Of a DNA stretch of 64,000 nucleotides, positions 53,295-63,414 are shown piece by piece. Numbering within the stretch: position 1 is the stretch's first letter; the number at the start of each line of letters is the position of its first letter. The position numbers and the translations under genes were made by a program. This DNA comes from Anodontia alba (lineage: Eukaryota; Mollusca; Bivalvia; Lucinida; Lucinidae). The stretch covers positions 16,086,419 through 16,150,418 of the forward strand of contig OZ024830.1 in assembly GCA_964016985.1 (NCBI GenBank), written 5' to 3'. Under the pieces are notes generated by a model. It saw only the letters and a list, made by a program, of their open reading frames with translations. It ran no database searches and had not been told where the DNA came from.

Positions 53295-53528
53295 GTAGTG
53301 GATGGTGCACTCTCCTACAGAGACTTTTGTGGCAGGGGGAGGGGGGTGTGGGTGGGGTTGGCTGTGCATCATTGGCTTATTGGAAGACATATTCTTACAT
53401 CTCCTGAAAGCAAGATCAGGGTTCGGGAACCTTTTTCTTACCTATTTTTCTTTTCTCTCTCCCTCTCTCTGTTGGAGCTGGCTCGATATGACATATATTG
53501 TTGACATGGTCATTAAAACCTCAACTCA
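53295..53528 (+). mobile_element. Second SINE-like element with CT tract
   Basis: TAGTGGATGGTGCACTCTCC head, B-box-like GGGTTCGGGAACC at 53419, CT-rich 53445-53470, tail GGTCATTAAAACCTCAACTCAA. The tail matches that of the T family though the bodies differ. Confidence 0.5.
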
Positions 53529-53711
53529 AAACAAGGTTTTGTAAAATGAATTGCATAAAATGACCACATGAACTGATTGTTAAAATATTTCCCTTAAAAT
53601 ATTTCTTCCTGTTACCATATCAAAATATGGTCTGAATGCCTGCGCTTGATAATATGCACAGAACTTGTTGGTTTGGCTGTTCATTTTCCAAACATTTTTA
53701 GCAGAATTTAA

Positions 53712-53914
53712 CCGTCCTGCTGAACCCGGATATGTCCTGCCTTTGCAAACAGTATAGATCCAGATCAGCTGGCTTCTGAAGAAGCCAACTGATCTGGATC
53801 TGCACTGTTTGCCATTCAGTATTTGAATTTGTATCAACAACCTGGATCATATAATCTGATTGGCTAAAAATTAGAAGTGGGCATGGCATCTTAATTTATT
53901 CAGCAGGACAAGGG
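53712..53914. mobile_element. MITE family A
   Basis: TTAA 53708-53711 and 53915-53918. Left end lacks three bases (CCGTCCTGC); right TTCAGCAGGACAAGGG. Confidence 0.75.
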
Positions 53915-54002
53915 TTAAAGAATAAATATATTTGCTAGAAAATGCTCATTGCTTACAGAACCATTTAAGGATAGCTTTCAGAAGATAATTTTTCAATTTT
54001 AA

Positions 54003-54212
54003 CCCTTAAATGCTAAGCCAAATTATAGCAGATGGCATTCTAATTTTTTTTTTTTTTCATTTTTCAGAGAAAATCAGAATTGGCACTTGATGTGAATCCT
54101 CTGCATAGCAGATGTTTCACATGAAATATAAGGTCTCATTTTCTTGGAAAAATAATGAAAATGAAAAAAAATAGAGTGTTGTCTGCTACATTTATTCTTA
54201 ATGCTTTAAGGG
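54003..54212. mobile_element. MITE family L
   Basis: TTAA 53999-54002 and 54213-54216. CCCTTAAATGCTAAG / CTTAATGCTTTAAGGG. Hairpin CACTTGATGTGAATCCTCTG / AGATGTTTCACATGAA. Confidence 0.7.
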
Positions 54213-54231
54213 TTAATAAGCATGGTATTAA

Positions 54232-54435
54232 AACCCTTGTCCTGCTGAATAAATTAAGATGCCACACCCACTTCTAATTTTCAGCCAATCAGATTACTTG
54301 ATCCAGGTTGTTGATACATATTCACATAATGACAAACAGTGCAGATCCAGATCAGTTGGCTTCTTCAGAAACCAACTGATCTGGATCTACACTGTTTGCT
54401 AAAGCAGGGTCTATCCGGGTTCAGCAGGGCAAGGG
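54232..54435. mobile_element. MITE family A
   Basis: TTAA 54228-54231 and 54436-54439; AACCCTTGTCCTGCTGAAT / TTCAGCAGGGCAAGGG. Confidence 0.8.
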
Positions 54436-54444
54436 TTAAAATAT

Positions 54445-54645
54445 CCTGAAATTATGGAACATTATATTCCATACTGTTTTTGCCTAAAATTTTGTTTCTT
54501 AAGCATTTGTAACCCAAAATACTTGGTGGAATAGCAATCAATGTAAACCCAAATCAGACTTCTTAAGCAATCTGAACTGGGTCTGCACATTTTGCTTTTG
54601 CCATTTTATCATGAGAATGAGTGCATGAAATTTTAGGACAATTAC
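54445..54645. mobile_element. MITE family K, diverged
   Basis: CCTGAAATTATGGAACATTA / ATGAAATTTTAGGACAATTACC ends; eroded core AGCAATCAATGTAAACCC. Confidence 0.45.
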
Positions 54646-54674
54646 CACAAATATTACCATATCTGCTGTATTAC

Positions 54675-54880
54675 ATGTGTGGTAAATTACCTAAAATTTC
54701 TTACACCAACTTTGCTGATATGATGGCATATGCAAACAGTGCAGAGCCAGATCAGATTTCTGGAAGGAGAGTGTGATCATGGTCTACATTGTTTGCCTTT
54801 CCACCAAGTATTTTGTGCAAAAAAACATTAAAAAAAGTATGGCATAAAGTGTTTAAAATGTTAGGATATTTATTGTAATG
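54675..54880. mobile_element. MITE family K, diverged
   Basis: GGTAAATTACCTAAAATTTC / AAATGTTAGGATATTTATTG ends; core GCAAACAGTGCAGAGCCAG / GGTCTACATTGTTTGCC. Confidence 0.5.
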
Positions 54881-55010
54881 TATGTGCTGTATTGAGCACT
54901 TTTGCGTGGATGGGCAAGAAAGGGGCATCATTTTGTGTATCAGCTATAAAACTAAAAGAGATATTACAAATGATGCCCAACACATGAAAAGGGCCCTTAT
55001 GTAAGTTGGG

Positions 55011-55070
55011 GACAACTAAGGCCCTGATCAGCCTGCACATAAGCACAGGCTGATCTGGGCCTTTGTTGTC
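55011..55070. repeat. Hairpin GACAACTAAGGCCCTGATCA
   Basis: 25-nt arms with two mismatches around CACATAAGCA; an outer pair GGGCCCTTATG / CATAAGGGCC (54990, 55173) widens it to a 200-bp structure. Related GATCAGACTGCA...TGATCTGGGC fragments lie near 15515 and 62150. Confidence 0.7.
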
Positions 55071-55488
55071 AGCTCACAGGTTCAGGGGATACTGTAGTAT
55101 ATGTAAATGAATGGCAAATGCCCAGATTGACTACACAGATGTGCTTGCTGATCTGGACCTACATTGTTTGCAAATTGCATAAGGGCCATCTTTTGTGCAT
55201 TGGGCATCTGATGATAAGGCATGTCAAAATTTATTTCCCTAGGCTTGAAGGCACCTAGGATAAACACCCTGGTAAAACTTCCACCAAAATGTAGGAATGG
55301 CAAAATGGAAAAGGGGCAGTGCAAAAGGGCACAGGGCAACAGGAGAGTGCCAGAAGGACAGCACACTCTTCTGTGTCGGTCTAGCCGGAGCACTGTGTTG
55401 AAGTTCAATAAAAAGCCATCAACATATAAGTTCAAATAATTTTATAAAAGATCTGGAAATATTGAGTTTTCTTTTGAAAATACCAATA
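55071..55488. other. Stretch with weak ORFs, no gene claimed
   Basis: 55221-55439 is open on both strands and locally GC-richer (Lys/Arg-rich on plus, RNGKMEKGQCKRAQGN). AATAAA at 55408. No splice borders; could be a repeat of an unrecognised family. Confidence 0.25.
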
Positions 55489-55858
55489 ATTAAAGGCTCC
55501 ATATTCCTCAAAAATAGACATTTTTATCCACAAAGGTTTAATAATTGATATATGGTATCAATAGGATAATAAAATGTGGCATCTGACAGCCTGTAAAATT
55601 TTAGTTAGTCTGATTTTTGAACTGAATAAAAAATAAAATGAATTTCATCATGTCTCTGATTTAATGTTGGCAACATTAATTCAGAGATATGATAAAAAAT
55701 CATTTCATGTTTGATCCAGTTCAAGATCGAGAGACTAACTGAAATTTTACAGGCTGTCAGGTGCCACATTTTATGATTGTATTAATACCATATATTAATT
55801 TATTAAAAGGTTCTTGGATAATAAAATGTCTATTCTTGAGGAATATGGAGCCTTTAAT
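55489..55858. mobile_element. 370-bp foldback element with about 170-bp arms
   Basis: ATTAAAGGCTCCATATTCCT at one end and its complement at the other; paired throughout via ATAAAATGTGGCATCTGACA / TGTCAGGTGCCACATTTTAT to a centre near 55670 (AATGTTGGCAACATT). About 10-15 percent mismatch. Confidence 0.75.
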
Positions 55859-55996
55859 GAGGTGAATAAAAGTCATATCTACAAGTCCTTGGAGCTGTTT
55901 CACAGGTCTTATTTACAAGTCCTTGGCACAGGCTTATCTGAAAACTGGACTGTAACACAAACTTATCTTTTAGGTTCCTGTGAATTACATTTCTAA

Positions 55997-56365
55997 TGGG
56001 TGATAATTTTGCATTAAAGAATTATAAAGAGTTACCTGCCCAAGATTGATTGGCCATGACCTGTAAAATATTTTGGTTTTTATCATAGCTTCATAGATAT
56101 ACTTCTCAAAGTATTTGAAAGAATTGACATATTTTGTTGGTTTAAGCTGTATCATATTATCAAGGAGATTTTTATTTGAAATTTACTTGTAGATAAAATT
56201 TTAAAAACTGGAAGGAGAATTGTAGGGTCAAGGAGGATATCATGGTTACCCTAAGTATTCAGAGTAAAGTTAATACTAAATGGCAAACAGTGCTGATCCT
56301 GATTTTACTGCTCTTTAAGAGTCACACTGTTATCATGGCCAATCTGTCCAAATGTTTTGGGTTAA
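55997..56365. other. Stretch with one decayed F core, no gene seen
   Basis: GGCAAACAGTGCTGATCCTG at 56281 with only part of the right arm. Otherwise AT-rich. Confidence 0.35.
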
Positions 56366-56582
56366 CATATTTACCCCAAGTATTGGGTCACCTTATCTTC
56401 TTACCATACTTGTCTTAAAATATGAAATAGTCCATTCTACTACCTGTTTATGTGACTAAAATATTGCTGTATGTATGGCAAACAGTGTAGACCCTGATCA
56501 GATGCCGCATTCTGTGGCATCTGATCTGGGTCTACACTGTTTGCAAAAGGCCTTTCTGTCCCAATACTTAGTTTATTACTGT
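56366..56582. mobile_element. MITE family F, well preserved
   Basis: TTTACCCCAAGTATTGGGTC / GTCCCAATACTTAGTTTATT ends; perfect hairpin GATCAGATGCCGCATTCTGTG... Confidence 0.65.
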
Positions 56583-56795
56583 AATATGATAAACCTCTTC
56601 AGACACTGTAATGCCTCTCTGCAAGAGGTCTCATCACCATCTACCTTTCTTGTTGTGTTTGTGATTTTTTAAAAGAAAAGAAAAAAAAAAAACATCAAAA
56701 TAATGGTCTTGCCAAAAGAAAGAGCTTAGTTCTTTGATATTTAGGGATACAATTTGTTTAACCATATTTGTCCTAAGCATTTGGACACATTAAAA

Positions 56796-57001
56796 CCCTT
56801 GTCATGCTGAATAAATTAAGATGCCACAACCACTTCCAATTTTCAGCCAATCAGATTACTTGATCCAGGTTGTTGACACAAATTCACATTTTAATTGACA
56901 AACAGTCCAGATCCAGATCAGTTGGCTTCTGAAGAAGCCAACTGATCTGGATCTATACTGTTTGCAAAGGCAGGGTATATCAGGCTTCAGCAGGACAAGG
57001 G
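56796..57001. mobile_element. MITE family A
   Basis: TTAAAA before CCCTTGTCATGCTGAAT; TTCAGCAGGACAAGGG and TTAA 57002-57005. A decayed F fragment follows directly. Confidence 0.75.
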
Positions 57002-57202
57002 TTAACACCTTTCTATACTTATCCTAAAATTCAAACAAGCCCATTATTTTACTACCTATAAATTTGTCTAAAAGTTACTGCATGAATGGCAACTATTTTA
57101 GTGCCTGATCAGCAACATCTGATCTGGATCTAAGTTTTCTGTCTGTAGTCTTAACTTAAATGTAGTACTGTAGCTATAAGGAGCTCAGGTTTAGCAAATT
57201 GA

Positions 57203-57401
57203 CCCTTGCCCTGCTGAATAAATTAAGATGCCACACCTAATTTTCGGCCAATCAGGTTGCTTGATCTGGATTGTTGTTATAAATTAACATTCTTAATGGC
57301 AAACAGTGCAGATCCAGATCAGTTGGCTTCTTCAGAAGCCAACTGATCTGGATCTACATTGTTTGCAAAGCAGATTATATCCAGGTTCAGCATGACAAGG
57401 G
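57203..57401. mobile_element. MITE family A
   Basis: TTGA 57199-57202, TTAA 57402-57405. CCCTTGCCCTGCTGAAT / TTCAGCATGACAAGGG. Confidence 0.75.
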
Positions 57402-57532
57402 TTAACAGAAAGTAATAATATACTTCATATTGTGCTGATGTATCAAAAGTTCAAATTTCAAACACTGAAGAATTTTGTTTTGCATTTGAACTTTTAGGTA
57501 ATTCACTTACTTTTATGTGATGGTGATGGTGT

Positions 57533-57716
57533 TGGAAACTTGCTGGGCAAATGTGCAGCAGCTGACCAATTGATGATATTTATCAATTTTTATCCAGAAC
57601 ATTGGCTTTGACATTTCATGCAAATTGTAGAAGACAATTTGCATGAAAGAACAAAGCCTATAATGGGAAAAATATTTCAAAATGTTGTCTGCTTAAAATT
57701 GTAAGCTAAGCCTTAA
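57533..57716. mobile_element. MITE family B upstream of the coiled-coil exon
   Basis: CTTGCTGGGCAAATGTGCAG; arms TTGGCTTTGACATTTCATGC / GCATGAAAGAACAAAGCC; right end decays into TAAGCCTTAAG, 64 bp before the exon. Confidence 0.6.
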
Positions 57717-57780
57717 GATGATTATAATAAGATATGATTTTGTCATAATTATTCAAAATGGATTTTCTTTCTATTTTCAG

Positions 57781-57897
57781 AATAGAAAACTAGAAGACAA
57801 GGACAGACAACTCCAAAAGAAAGTTTCGGAACTACAAACACAGACACAACGACTAGAAAGAAAAATTACACTTCTTAAAACTGAAAATGATACACTT
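57781..57897 (+). CDS. Internal coiled-coil exon of a larger gene (RIM-binding-protein-like?)
   Basis: Seen: a 117-nt, 39-codon open segment preceded by a textbook acceptor (TTTCTTTCTATTTTCAG) and followed by GTAAGT, phase 0 at both ends. The peptide starts NRKLEDKDRQLQKK and ends LLKTENDTL. It is strongly charged, rich in E/K/Q/R, with Leu/Val/Ile at heptad spacing and no Pro or Gly, so it should form a parallel coiled coil. Spliced to the exon at 63415 (intron 5517 bp) the frame stays open and the heptads continue. Family assignment is inference: the next exon resembles the N-terminal coiled coil of RIM-binding proteins, active-zone scaffolds that link RIM and Ca channels. Another coiled-coil scaffold is possible. 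A family B MITE ends 64 bp upstream of the acceptor. Confidence 0.85.
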
Positions 57898-57974
57898 GTA
57901 AGTAATCAGTTAAAAGGAGTCTTTAATATATAGATATATGATCAGTGAAGCCTCTGACCAGCATACCATCCCAA

Positions 57975-58027
57975 CAAGCACACAACATCAAAATGACGTC
58001 ATATCAACGTCGATGCAGTTGTGTGCC
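57975..58027. repeat. Small inverted repeat with a CRE palindrome
   Basis: AAGCACACAAC / GTTGTGTGCC arms enclose TGACGTCA (57994-58001) and ATATCAACGTCGATGC. It lies 80 bp 3' of the exon donor. Confidence 0.55.
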
Positions 58028-58579
58028 CACAGGGATAATCATCTTAAATATTCACAGTTCCAGAACCAGATTAGGTGTTATTTGAGATGATAATTTAAGA
58101 TAATTTTGTTATTTTTGCTCCAAAATATAGCTTGTTGGTACGCATTGGAATTGCCTCACTGAGATGGATCAACAAGAAATGTTTTGGTACAGAAATATCA
58201 GGTTTTTTTTATTTTAATGTATTTGTCCTAAATTTTGAACACATCGTTTTGACCACCTGTTGATATATCTCTGAAAACTGCTTGGGTGTCATCTCTGATC
58301 AAATAGGAAAAGTGTACTCATTAGAATGTCCTCTGTGAGAGATTTTGGTAAGAACACAAAAATGTTTTGGTAGAGAAATAAAAAATAATATAACACAACG
58401 TTTCTAGTGCACTGCATTGTTAAACATGGATGGCTGTGATCAGACTGCATAGATATTCAGACTGAGCTTTTCCTATTCATTTAATTGTATTTATTACTCT
58501 TTGTAGTCAGACACACCTTAGCAAACAGTGTAGAGTCAGATCAGATGCCAAACAATGGCATTAGGGTCTGCACTGTCTG

Positions 58580-59061
58580 TCTTCCTAGTTTGGTTTACCT
58601 GGTAATGATGATCCTTAGTTGACTTCTGACCTTATGTGGGGAAAATGTTGGAAAGTTATTTTCTCAAAAAGTTTTTTAAGACTTAATTAAGATAGAAACT
58701 TACAAAGTTTAATGGAAGTATCAAAACCCCTGTTACGATCTAGATTTAATCTTCCGAAGGGGCATGTTGGGAGACAGCAGAAGTTATTTCCCTTGTAGAA
58801 AATGGCAGAATGTATCAATTCCCCAAAAAGATTTGCTGGAAGACATCTTTTCATATTTTGACAATAATTATGAAAAAAAAATGTTTTAAAGTTAAATTAT
58901 AAATAAAGTAATATACAACTGTCACAGAAGAAGAAATGAAGTGTCAAGAACAAAAGCAAATACAACAAAAGAGGTACAGAATTTGACAGTTTAATAAATA
59001 ATTTTCTACATAATATGCCATTATATATCTAAACAGAGCCCATAATTATGAGAAAACATCG
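58580..59061. other. Intronic stretch without recognisable genes
   Basis: An A/G-rich segment at 58930-58975 is exon-like (CACAG...AAAGAG|GTACAG), but 46 nt would break the phase-0 frame of both neighbours. Rejected as an exon. Confidence 0.3.
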
Positions 59062-59112
59062 CTCCAGATAAGGCACTTTTTTGGTCCAAAGGGTTTTAAT
59101 GTTTTATTTATT
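59062..59112. mobile_element. Left end of a family C MITE
   Basis: CTCCAGATAAGGCACTTTTT and GTTTTATTTATTTTA, cut by the next element. Confidence 0.4.
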
Positions 59113-61292
59113 TTAGCTCACCTGAGCTATGCTCAGGATGAGCTATAGTGATCACTCTTTGTCCATCATCCATCTGTCTGTTCGTTAACACTTTTAAACA
59201 ACAATGCCTTCAAAGCCATTGATGCAATTTGTCCCTAATTTGGTAAGAATGTTGCTTTGGTAGAGGGGATTTAAAAATAGCTAAAATTATGGCGATCTGG
59301 CTCTTGGTTTAGTTGCCATGGCAACAGACAGCTGCCATAGCCTTATAATGGGAAAACGGTTAAATTGCATTTTCTCCATAACCACTGAAGTGATGTGAAC
59401 CCTATTTGGCAGTTATGATCATCTGATGATTGTCTACCAAGTTTATGTGTTTTATAACCAATGGCCATTTTGTTTGGTTGCCATGGCAACATTTAATTTT
59501 GAAAAAGAAATTTTTTAAATGACAACTCCTTCAAAACCGCTGAAGCAGTATGACTCTAATTTGGTACAAATATTGCTTGGGTAAGGGCAATCCAAAATAA
59601 CTAAAATTATTGTGATCTGCCTTTTGGTTTGGTTGCCATGGCAACAAAAAGCAACCATAGCCTTGCAATGGGAAAAAGGTTAAATTGCATTTTCTCCGTA
59701 ACCACTGAAGTGATGTGAACCATATTTGGCAGTTATGATCATCTGATGATTGTTTACTCAGTTTATGTGTTAGATGACCAGCAGCCATTTTTTGGTTGCC
59801 ATGGCAACATTAAATTTCAAAAAAAGAATTTTTTAAATGACAAAACCACTGAAGCAGTATGACTCTTATTTGGTTCAAATGTTGTTTGGATAAGGGTTAT
59901 TCAAAATAACTAAAATTTTGGTGATCTACCTCTTGGTTTGGTTGCCATGGCAACAGAAAGCACCCATAGATTTATAATGGGAAAAGGGTTAAATTGTATT
60001 TTCTCCATTACCAGTGAAGTGATGTGACCCATATTTAGCAATTAAGATCACATGATGATTGTCTACTCAGATTACTTGTTTTATGACAAGCGGTTATTTT
60101 GTTTGGTTGCCATGGCAACATTAAATTTTAAAAAAGGATTTTTTTTAATGACAACTCCTTCAAACCACTGAAGCAGTATGATTCTAATTTGTTATGAATG
60201 TTGCTTTGATTAGGGGCAATTCAAAAAAGCTAAAGTTATGGTGATCTGCCTCTTGATTTGGTTGCAACAGAAAGCTCCCATAGACTTATAATGGGAAAAT
60301 GATTAAATTGCATTTTCTCCATGACCAGTGAAGTGATGTGAACCATATTTGGCAGTTATGATCATTTGATGATTGTCTACCCAGTTTATGTGTTTGATGA
60401 CCAGTTGCTATTATGTTTGGTTGCCATGGCAACAGTAAATTGAAAAAAAAAATAAATGGCAACTCCTTCAACACTGAAGCAGTAGGACTCTAATTTGGCA
60501 CAAATGTTGCTTGGCTAAGGACAATTCCAAATAGCGAAAAGTTTGGTGGTCTGCCTCTTTGTTTGGTTGCCATGGCAACAGAAAGCTTCCATAGACTTAT
60601 AATGGGAAAATGGTTAAATTGCACTTTCTCCATAACCAGTGAAGTGATGTGAGCCATATTTGGCAGTTGTGATCATCTGATGATTGTCTACCCAGTTTAT
60701 ATATTTTATGACTGGTGGCCATGGCAGCATTCAATTTTGAAAAAGTACTTTTTCAAATGACAACTTCGAAACCACTGAAACAGTATGATTAATTTGGTAC
60801 AAAAGTTGCTTAGGTAAAGGCAATTCAAAATAGCTAAAATTATGGTGGTCTGCCTCTTGGTTTGGTTGCCATGGCAACAGAATGCTCTCATTGATTTATA
60901 ATGGGAAAATGGTTAAATTGTATTTTTATACCCTGCCACAAAAAGTGGCAAGTGTATTATACCGTCCGAAATTTTGAGTGTTCGTCTGTCTGTCTGGGTG
61001 AACAGCCAAGGTTTAGGGACTATGTTTGGGCTATTTTGGACATAATTATGAGGTATTTTGAAGTTCATTCAATTTAAAATGCATTAATTATCCCCTAAAC
61101 CAAAAAAAATAATTTGTAGAAGAAGAATGTGTAAAAAACACATTCTTCTCCTTCAAAACCAAGAACTGCTTTAATAAATAATGATCCTTTCATTAGTTGC
61201 AATGACAGAATTGAAAAAATGCTGCATAACAAATGCATATCTGCAGTGGCTGTTTCACTCAGGTGAGTGAGCCATGGCCCATGGGCCTCTTG
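59113..61292 (+). mobile_element. Large tandem-repeat Helitron-like element with X-box array
   Basis: Starts TTAGCTCACCTGAGCTATGC (palindromic), (TCCA/TCTG) tract at 59160-59185, then about 5.5 dimeric monomers of about 310 bp, two halves each containing GGTTGCCATGGCAACA. The end is TTTCACTCAGGTGAGTGAGC, hairpin GGCCCATGGGCC (61276-61287), then TCTTG|T. A fragment of the 38456-type element (60928-61010, CCCTGCCACAAAAAGTGGCA) interrupts it. Confidence 0.65.
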
Positions 61293-61475
61293 TTATCATA
61301 TGACATGGCTGTTTTCAGTAGATAACATTGTGTCATAAAAATTGTATGATCACACGTTACATAACACTTTGGTGGGAACAAGTCATGGTGATGTCCATGT
61401 CAGCCATACATTTTCTGCTCAAAAAATGTCAACTTTAAAGGCGATAAAATCCAATTTATAATGGTCATATGATAA

Positions 61476-61580
61476 ACAGAATCTTACACTCGTGGTCATT
61501 TCATATGAAATTTATGAAACTCGCCAAAGGCTCATTTTATAAATTTCATATGAAATGACCACAAGTGTAAGATCCTCTGT
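61476..61580. repeat. 105-bp inverted repeat
   Basis: ACAGAATCTTACACTCGTGG...ATGAAACTCGCC pairs with its complement around AAA, with five mismatches. It contains the self-complementary TTTCATATGAAA in each arm. Confidence 0.75.
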
Positions 61581-61582
61581 TT

Positions 61583-61715
61583 CCATAAAACTCATGTTGT
61601 TGGTACTCATTAGAAGTGCGTCACCAAGGGGCTTCTAATGAGTACCACAACATATATTTTTGTGGAGAAATAAGAAAAACATTTACCCGATACCCCTTTT
61701 ATTCTGAGGTATGGA
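61583..61715. mobile_element. MITE family C, left end replaced
   Basis: TTGGTACTCATTAGAAGTGC / GGGCTTCTAATGAGTACC hairpin, right end TATTCTGAGGTATGG. The left stem runs straight into the previous inverted repeat. Confidence 0.5.
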
Positions 61716-62400
61716 AAGGGGATTCATTAGAGTAAATGTGCACATCAGAGGCTCATATCATGATGTCAATCTGCAAAGACTATTTACAGTGACAGTTGTT
61801 GTTACAACGACAGTATATGTTCAGAAAGACTTGCCATTATAATGAATTTGCTGTTGTACAGAATACTAATAAGCAGATTGATATGTAAGAAAGGTCTTGT
61901 TTTGTTCTTATTTCCTCATAGAATAATGAGGAGATTCTAACAAATATCCAAAACATATGTTTCTTTAAAGCAACAAATACAATATTCTTGCACATTTTCT
62001 GACTAATTGTTACCTTTTAAGCAAAGTTTTCGTGCCAGTCAAATTGTCATTATAAGGATTTTTGTCGTTGTATCGAGTGTCGGTATAACGAGGGTTGTCT
62101 GTATCAGTATATTCTATCCAGTGATTCTGTAAGTGAACAGTGACTCCCAGATCAGACTGCATCAGTATGCAAACTAATCTGGGCAGAAGTCTCTATCTGC
62201 ATATTCCTCAGAGACTCATTTTATTATGATGGTGTACCTCATTCATTATTGTTTGAGCCATGACTTGACACAGCAGTAGTAAGGATCTAGATTAGCCAGT
62301 GAAGCTACATAATCTGATAAGCACTTTTGCTGTACATGGACAAATTCTACATAACAGCACCTTTTTATTCTGTAAGCATATATTATAACTCCAGGTACCA
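61716..62400. other. Intronic stretch with a decayed N-like element
   Basis: GTTGTTACAACGACAGTATA (61797) and TTTTTGTCGTTGTATCGAGT...TATAACGAGGGTTGTCTGTA (62060) are inverted relatives, about 310 bp apart, resembling mariner-type N ends. No exon seen. Confidence 0.4.
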
Positions 62401-62412
62401 TAATAACCTTAA

Positions 62413-62617
62413 CCCTAGTCCAGCTGAGCCCGGATATGCCCTGCTTTGCAAACAGTGTAGATCCAGATCAGTTGGCTTCTGAGGAAGCCAACTGATCTGG
62501 ATCTGCACTGTTTGCTATTAAATATGTGAATTTGTATCAAAAACCTGAATCAAGTAATCTGATTGGCTGAAAATTAGAAGAGGGCGTGGCTTCTTAATTT
62601 ATTCAGCAGGACAAGGG
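62413..62617. mobile_element. MITE family A
   Basis: TTAA 62409-62412 and 62618-62621. CCCTAGTCCAGCTGAGC / TTCAGCAGGACAAGGG. Confidence 0.8.
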
Positions 62618-62639
62618 TTAATTAAGTAATGGGACTGAT

Positions 62640-62830
62640 AGCAGACAGTGAATACCAAAGGAAAAAGTGTATACCCAATGCAGCATCTGACCAGTCTACA
62701 CTGATTGCAACTCTTTCAACATTTTACAGACACATCAACATGTCGTAAAATAAACATGTTCAAATTTTAGAATAGATATGGCAAGGAATAATGGTATCCC
62801 AAAATTTAGGATAGATATGGTAAGATATTT
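62640..62830. mobile_element. MITE family F, decayed
   Basis: Core remnants GTGTATACCCAATGCAGCAT; right body TGTTCAAATTTTAGAATAGA twice-ending in GATATGGTAAG. Confidence 0.4.
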
Positions 62831-62880
62831 TTTTTTCTCCCAAAAGTGTTGTTATTTTTCTTATTTCTTCATGAAAACAT

Positions 62881-63300
62881 AAAGCCTCCGCATGATGTGT
62901 GGTTAGTGCTTCATCCTGCAGATCTTAAGATCCTGGGCCCAGTTGTTCAAAGCATTGTTAGCTTAACGAGCTCGTTAAGGGTCATTTCGCTAACTATTTT
63001 AGCGGATTCAATATACAATATTCTGATATTTTTTGCTGAAAAAATGTGAGTAGCACATTTTTTCGGCAAAAAATTTCAGCATATTTGCGTATCACCTGAT
63101 GTAAATTTTAACGAATCATTAACTAACGACATTGTTAGCTTTGAACAACTGGGCCCTGGGGTTCTAATCCCATGGAAGGATGAATTCAGCTCATGACTTC
63201 CATGCTTTATGACACAGGGTCTTTCATGTCACCATTCCATCATCTTGATATGACTTGAATACAATTGAAAAAAGATGTAAAATACTAAATCATCATCCAT
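62881..63300 (+). mobile_element. tRNA-derived SINE with a G MITE inserted in its head
   Basis: A-box region GTGTGGTTAGTGCTTCATCC (62897-62916), B box GGTTCTAATCC (63160-63170) separated by the G element. The body has CTTTCATGTCACCATTCCAT and tail TGACTTGAATACAATTGAAA...ACTAAATCATCATCC. Confidence 0.6.
62933..63158. mobile_element. MITE family G, copy 3
   Basis: CTGGGCCCAGTTGTTCAAAG / CTTTGAACAACTGGGCCCTG. The loop CTTTTGCACTGCAAAAG seen in the other copies is deleted. Confidence 0.75.
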
Positions 63301-63414
63301 GATAATAGATGTTGTGGATACTCATTAGAAGCACCTCAGTGAGGTGCTTCTAATGAGTACCCACAACATATGTTTTTGTGGAGAAATAAGAAAATTTATT
63401 TTCTGTATTGACAG

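Larger units (their letters stand above)
62833..63397. mobile_element. MITE family C split by SINE plus G, abutting an exon
   Basis: Left stem CAAAAGTGTTGTTATTTTTC to CATGAAAACATA at 62880; resumes at about 63309 with GATGTTGTGGATACTCATTA and a perfect hairpin AGAAGCACCTCAGTGAGGTG. The stem end GTGGAGAAATAAGAAAA is at 63379-63395; the exon starts at 63415. Confidence 0.6.

Noticed and set aside
53076..53390. Minus-strand 104-codon ORF
   Set aside because: Antisense of the CT tract of a SINE-like element; Glu/Lys runs are composition artefacts.
55221..55439. Lys/Arg-rich ORF on plus and long ORF on minus
   Set aside because: Open on both strands with no splice borders; low specificity, possibly an unrecognised repeat.
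58930..58975. Possible third coiled-coil exon
   Set aside because: CACAG and GTACAG borders would give a 46-nt exon that breaks the phase-0 frame shared by the flanking exons, with a weak pyrimidine tract.
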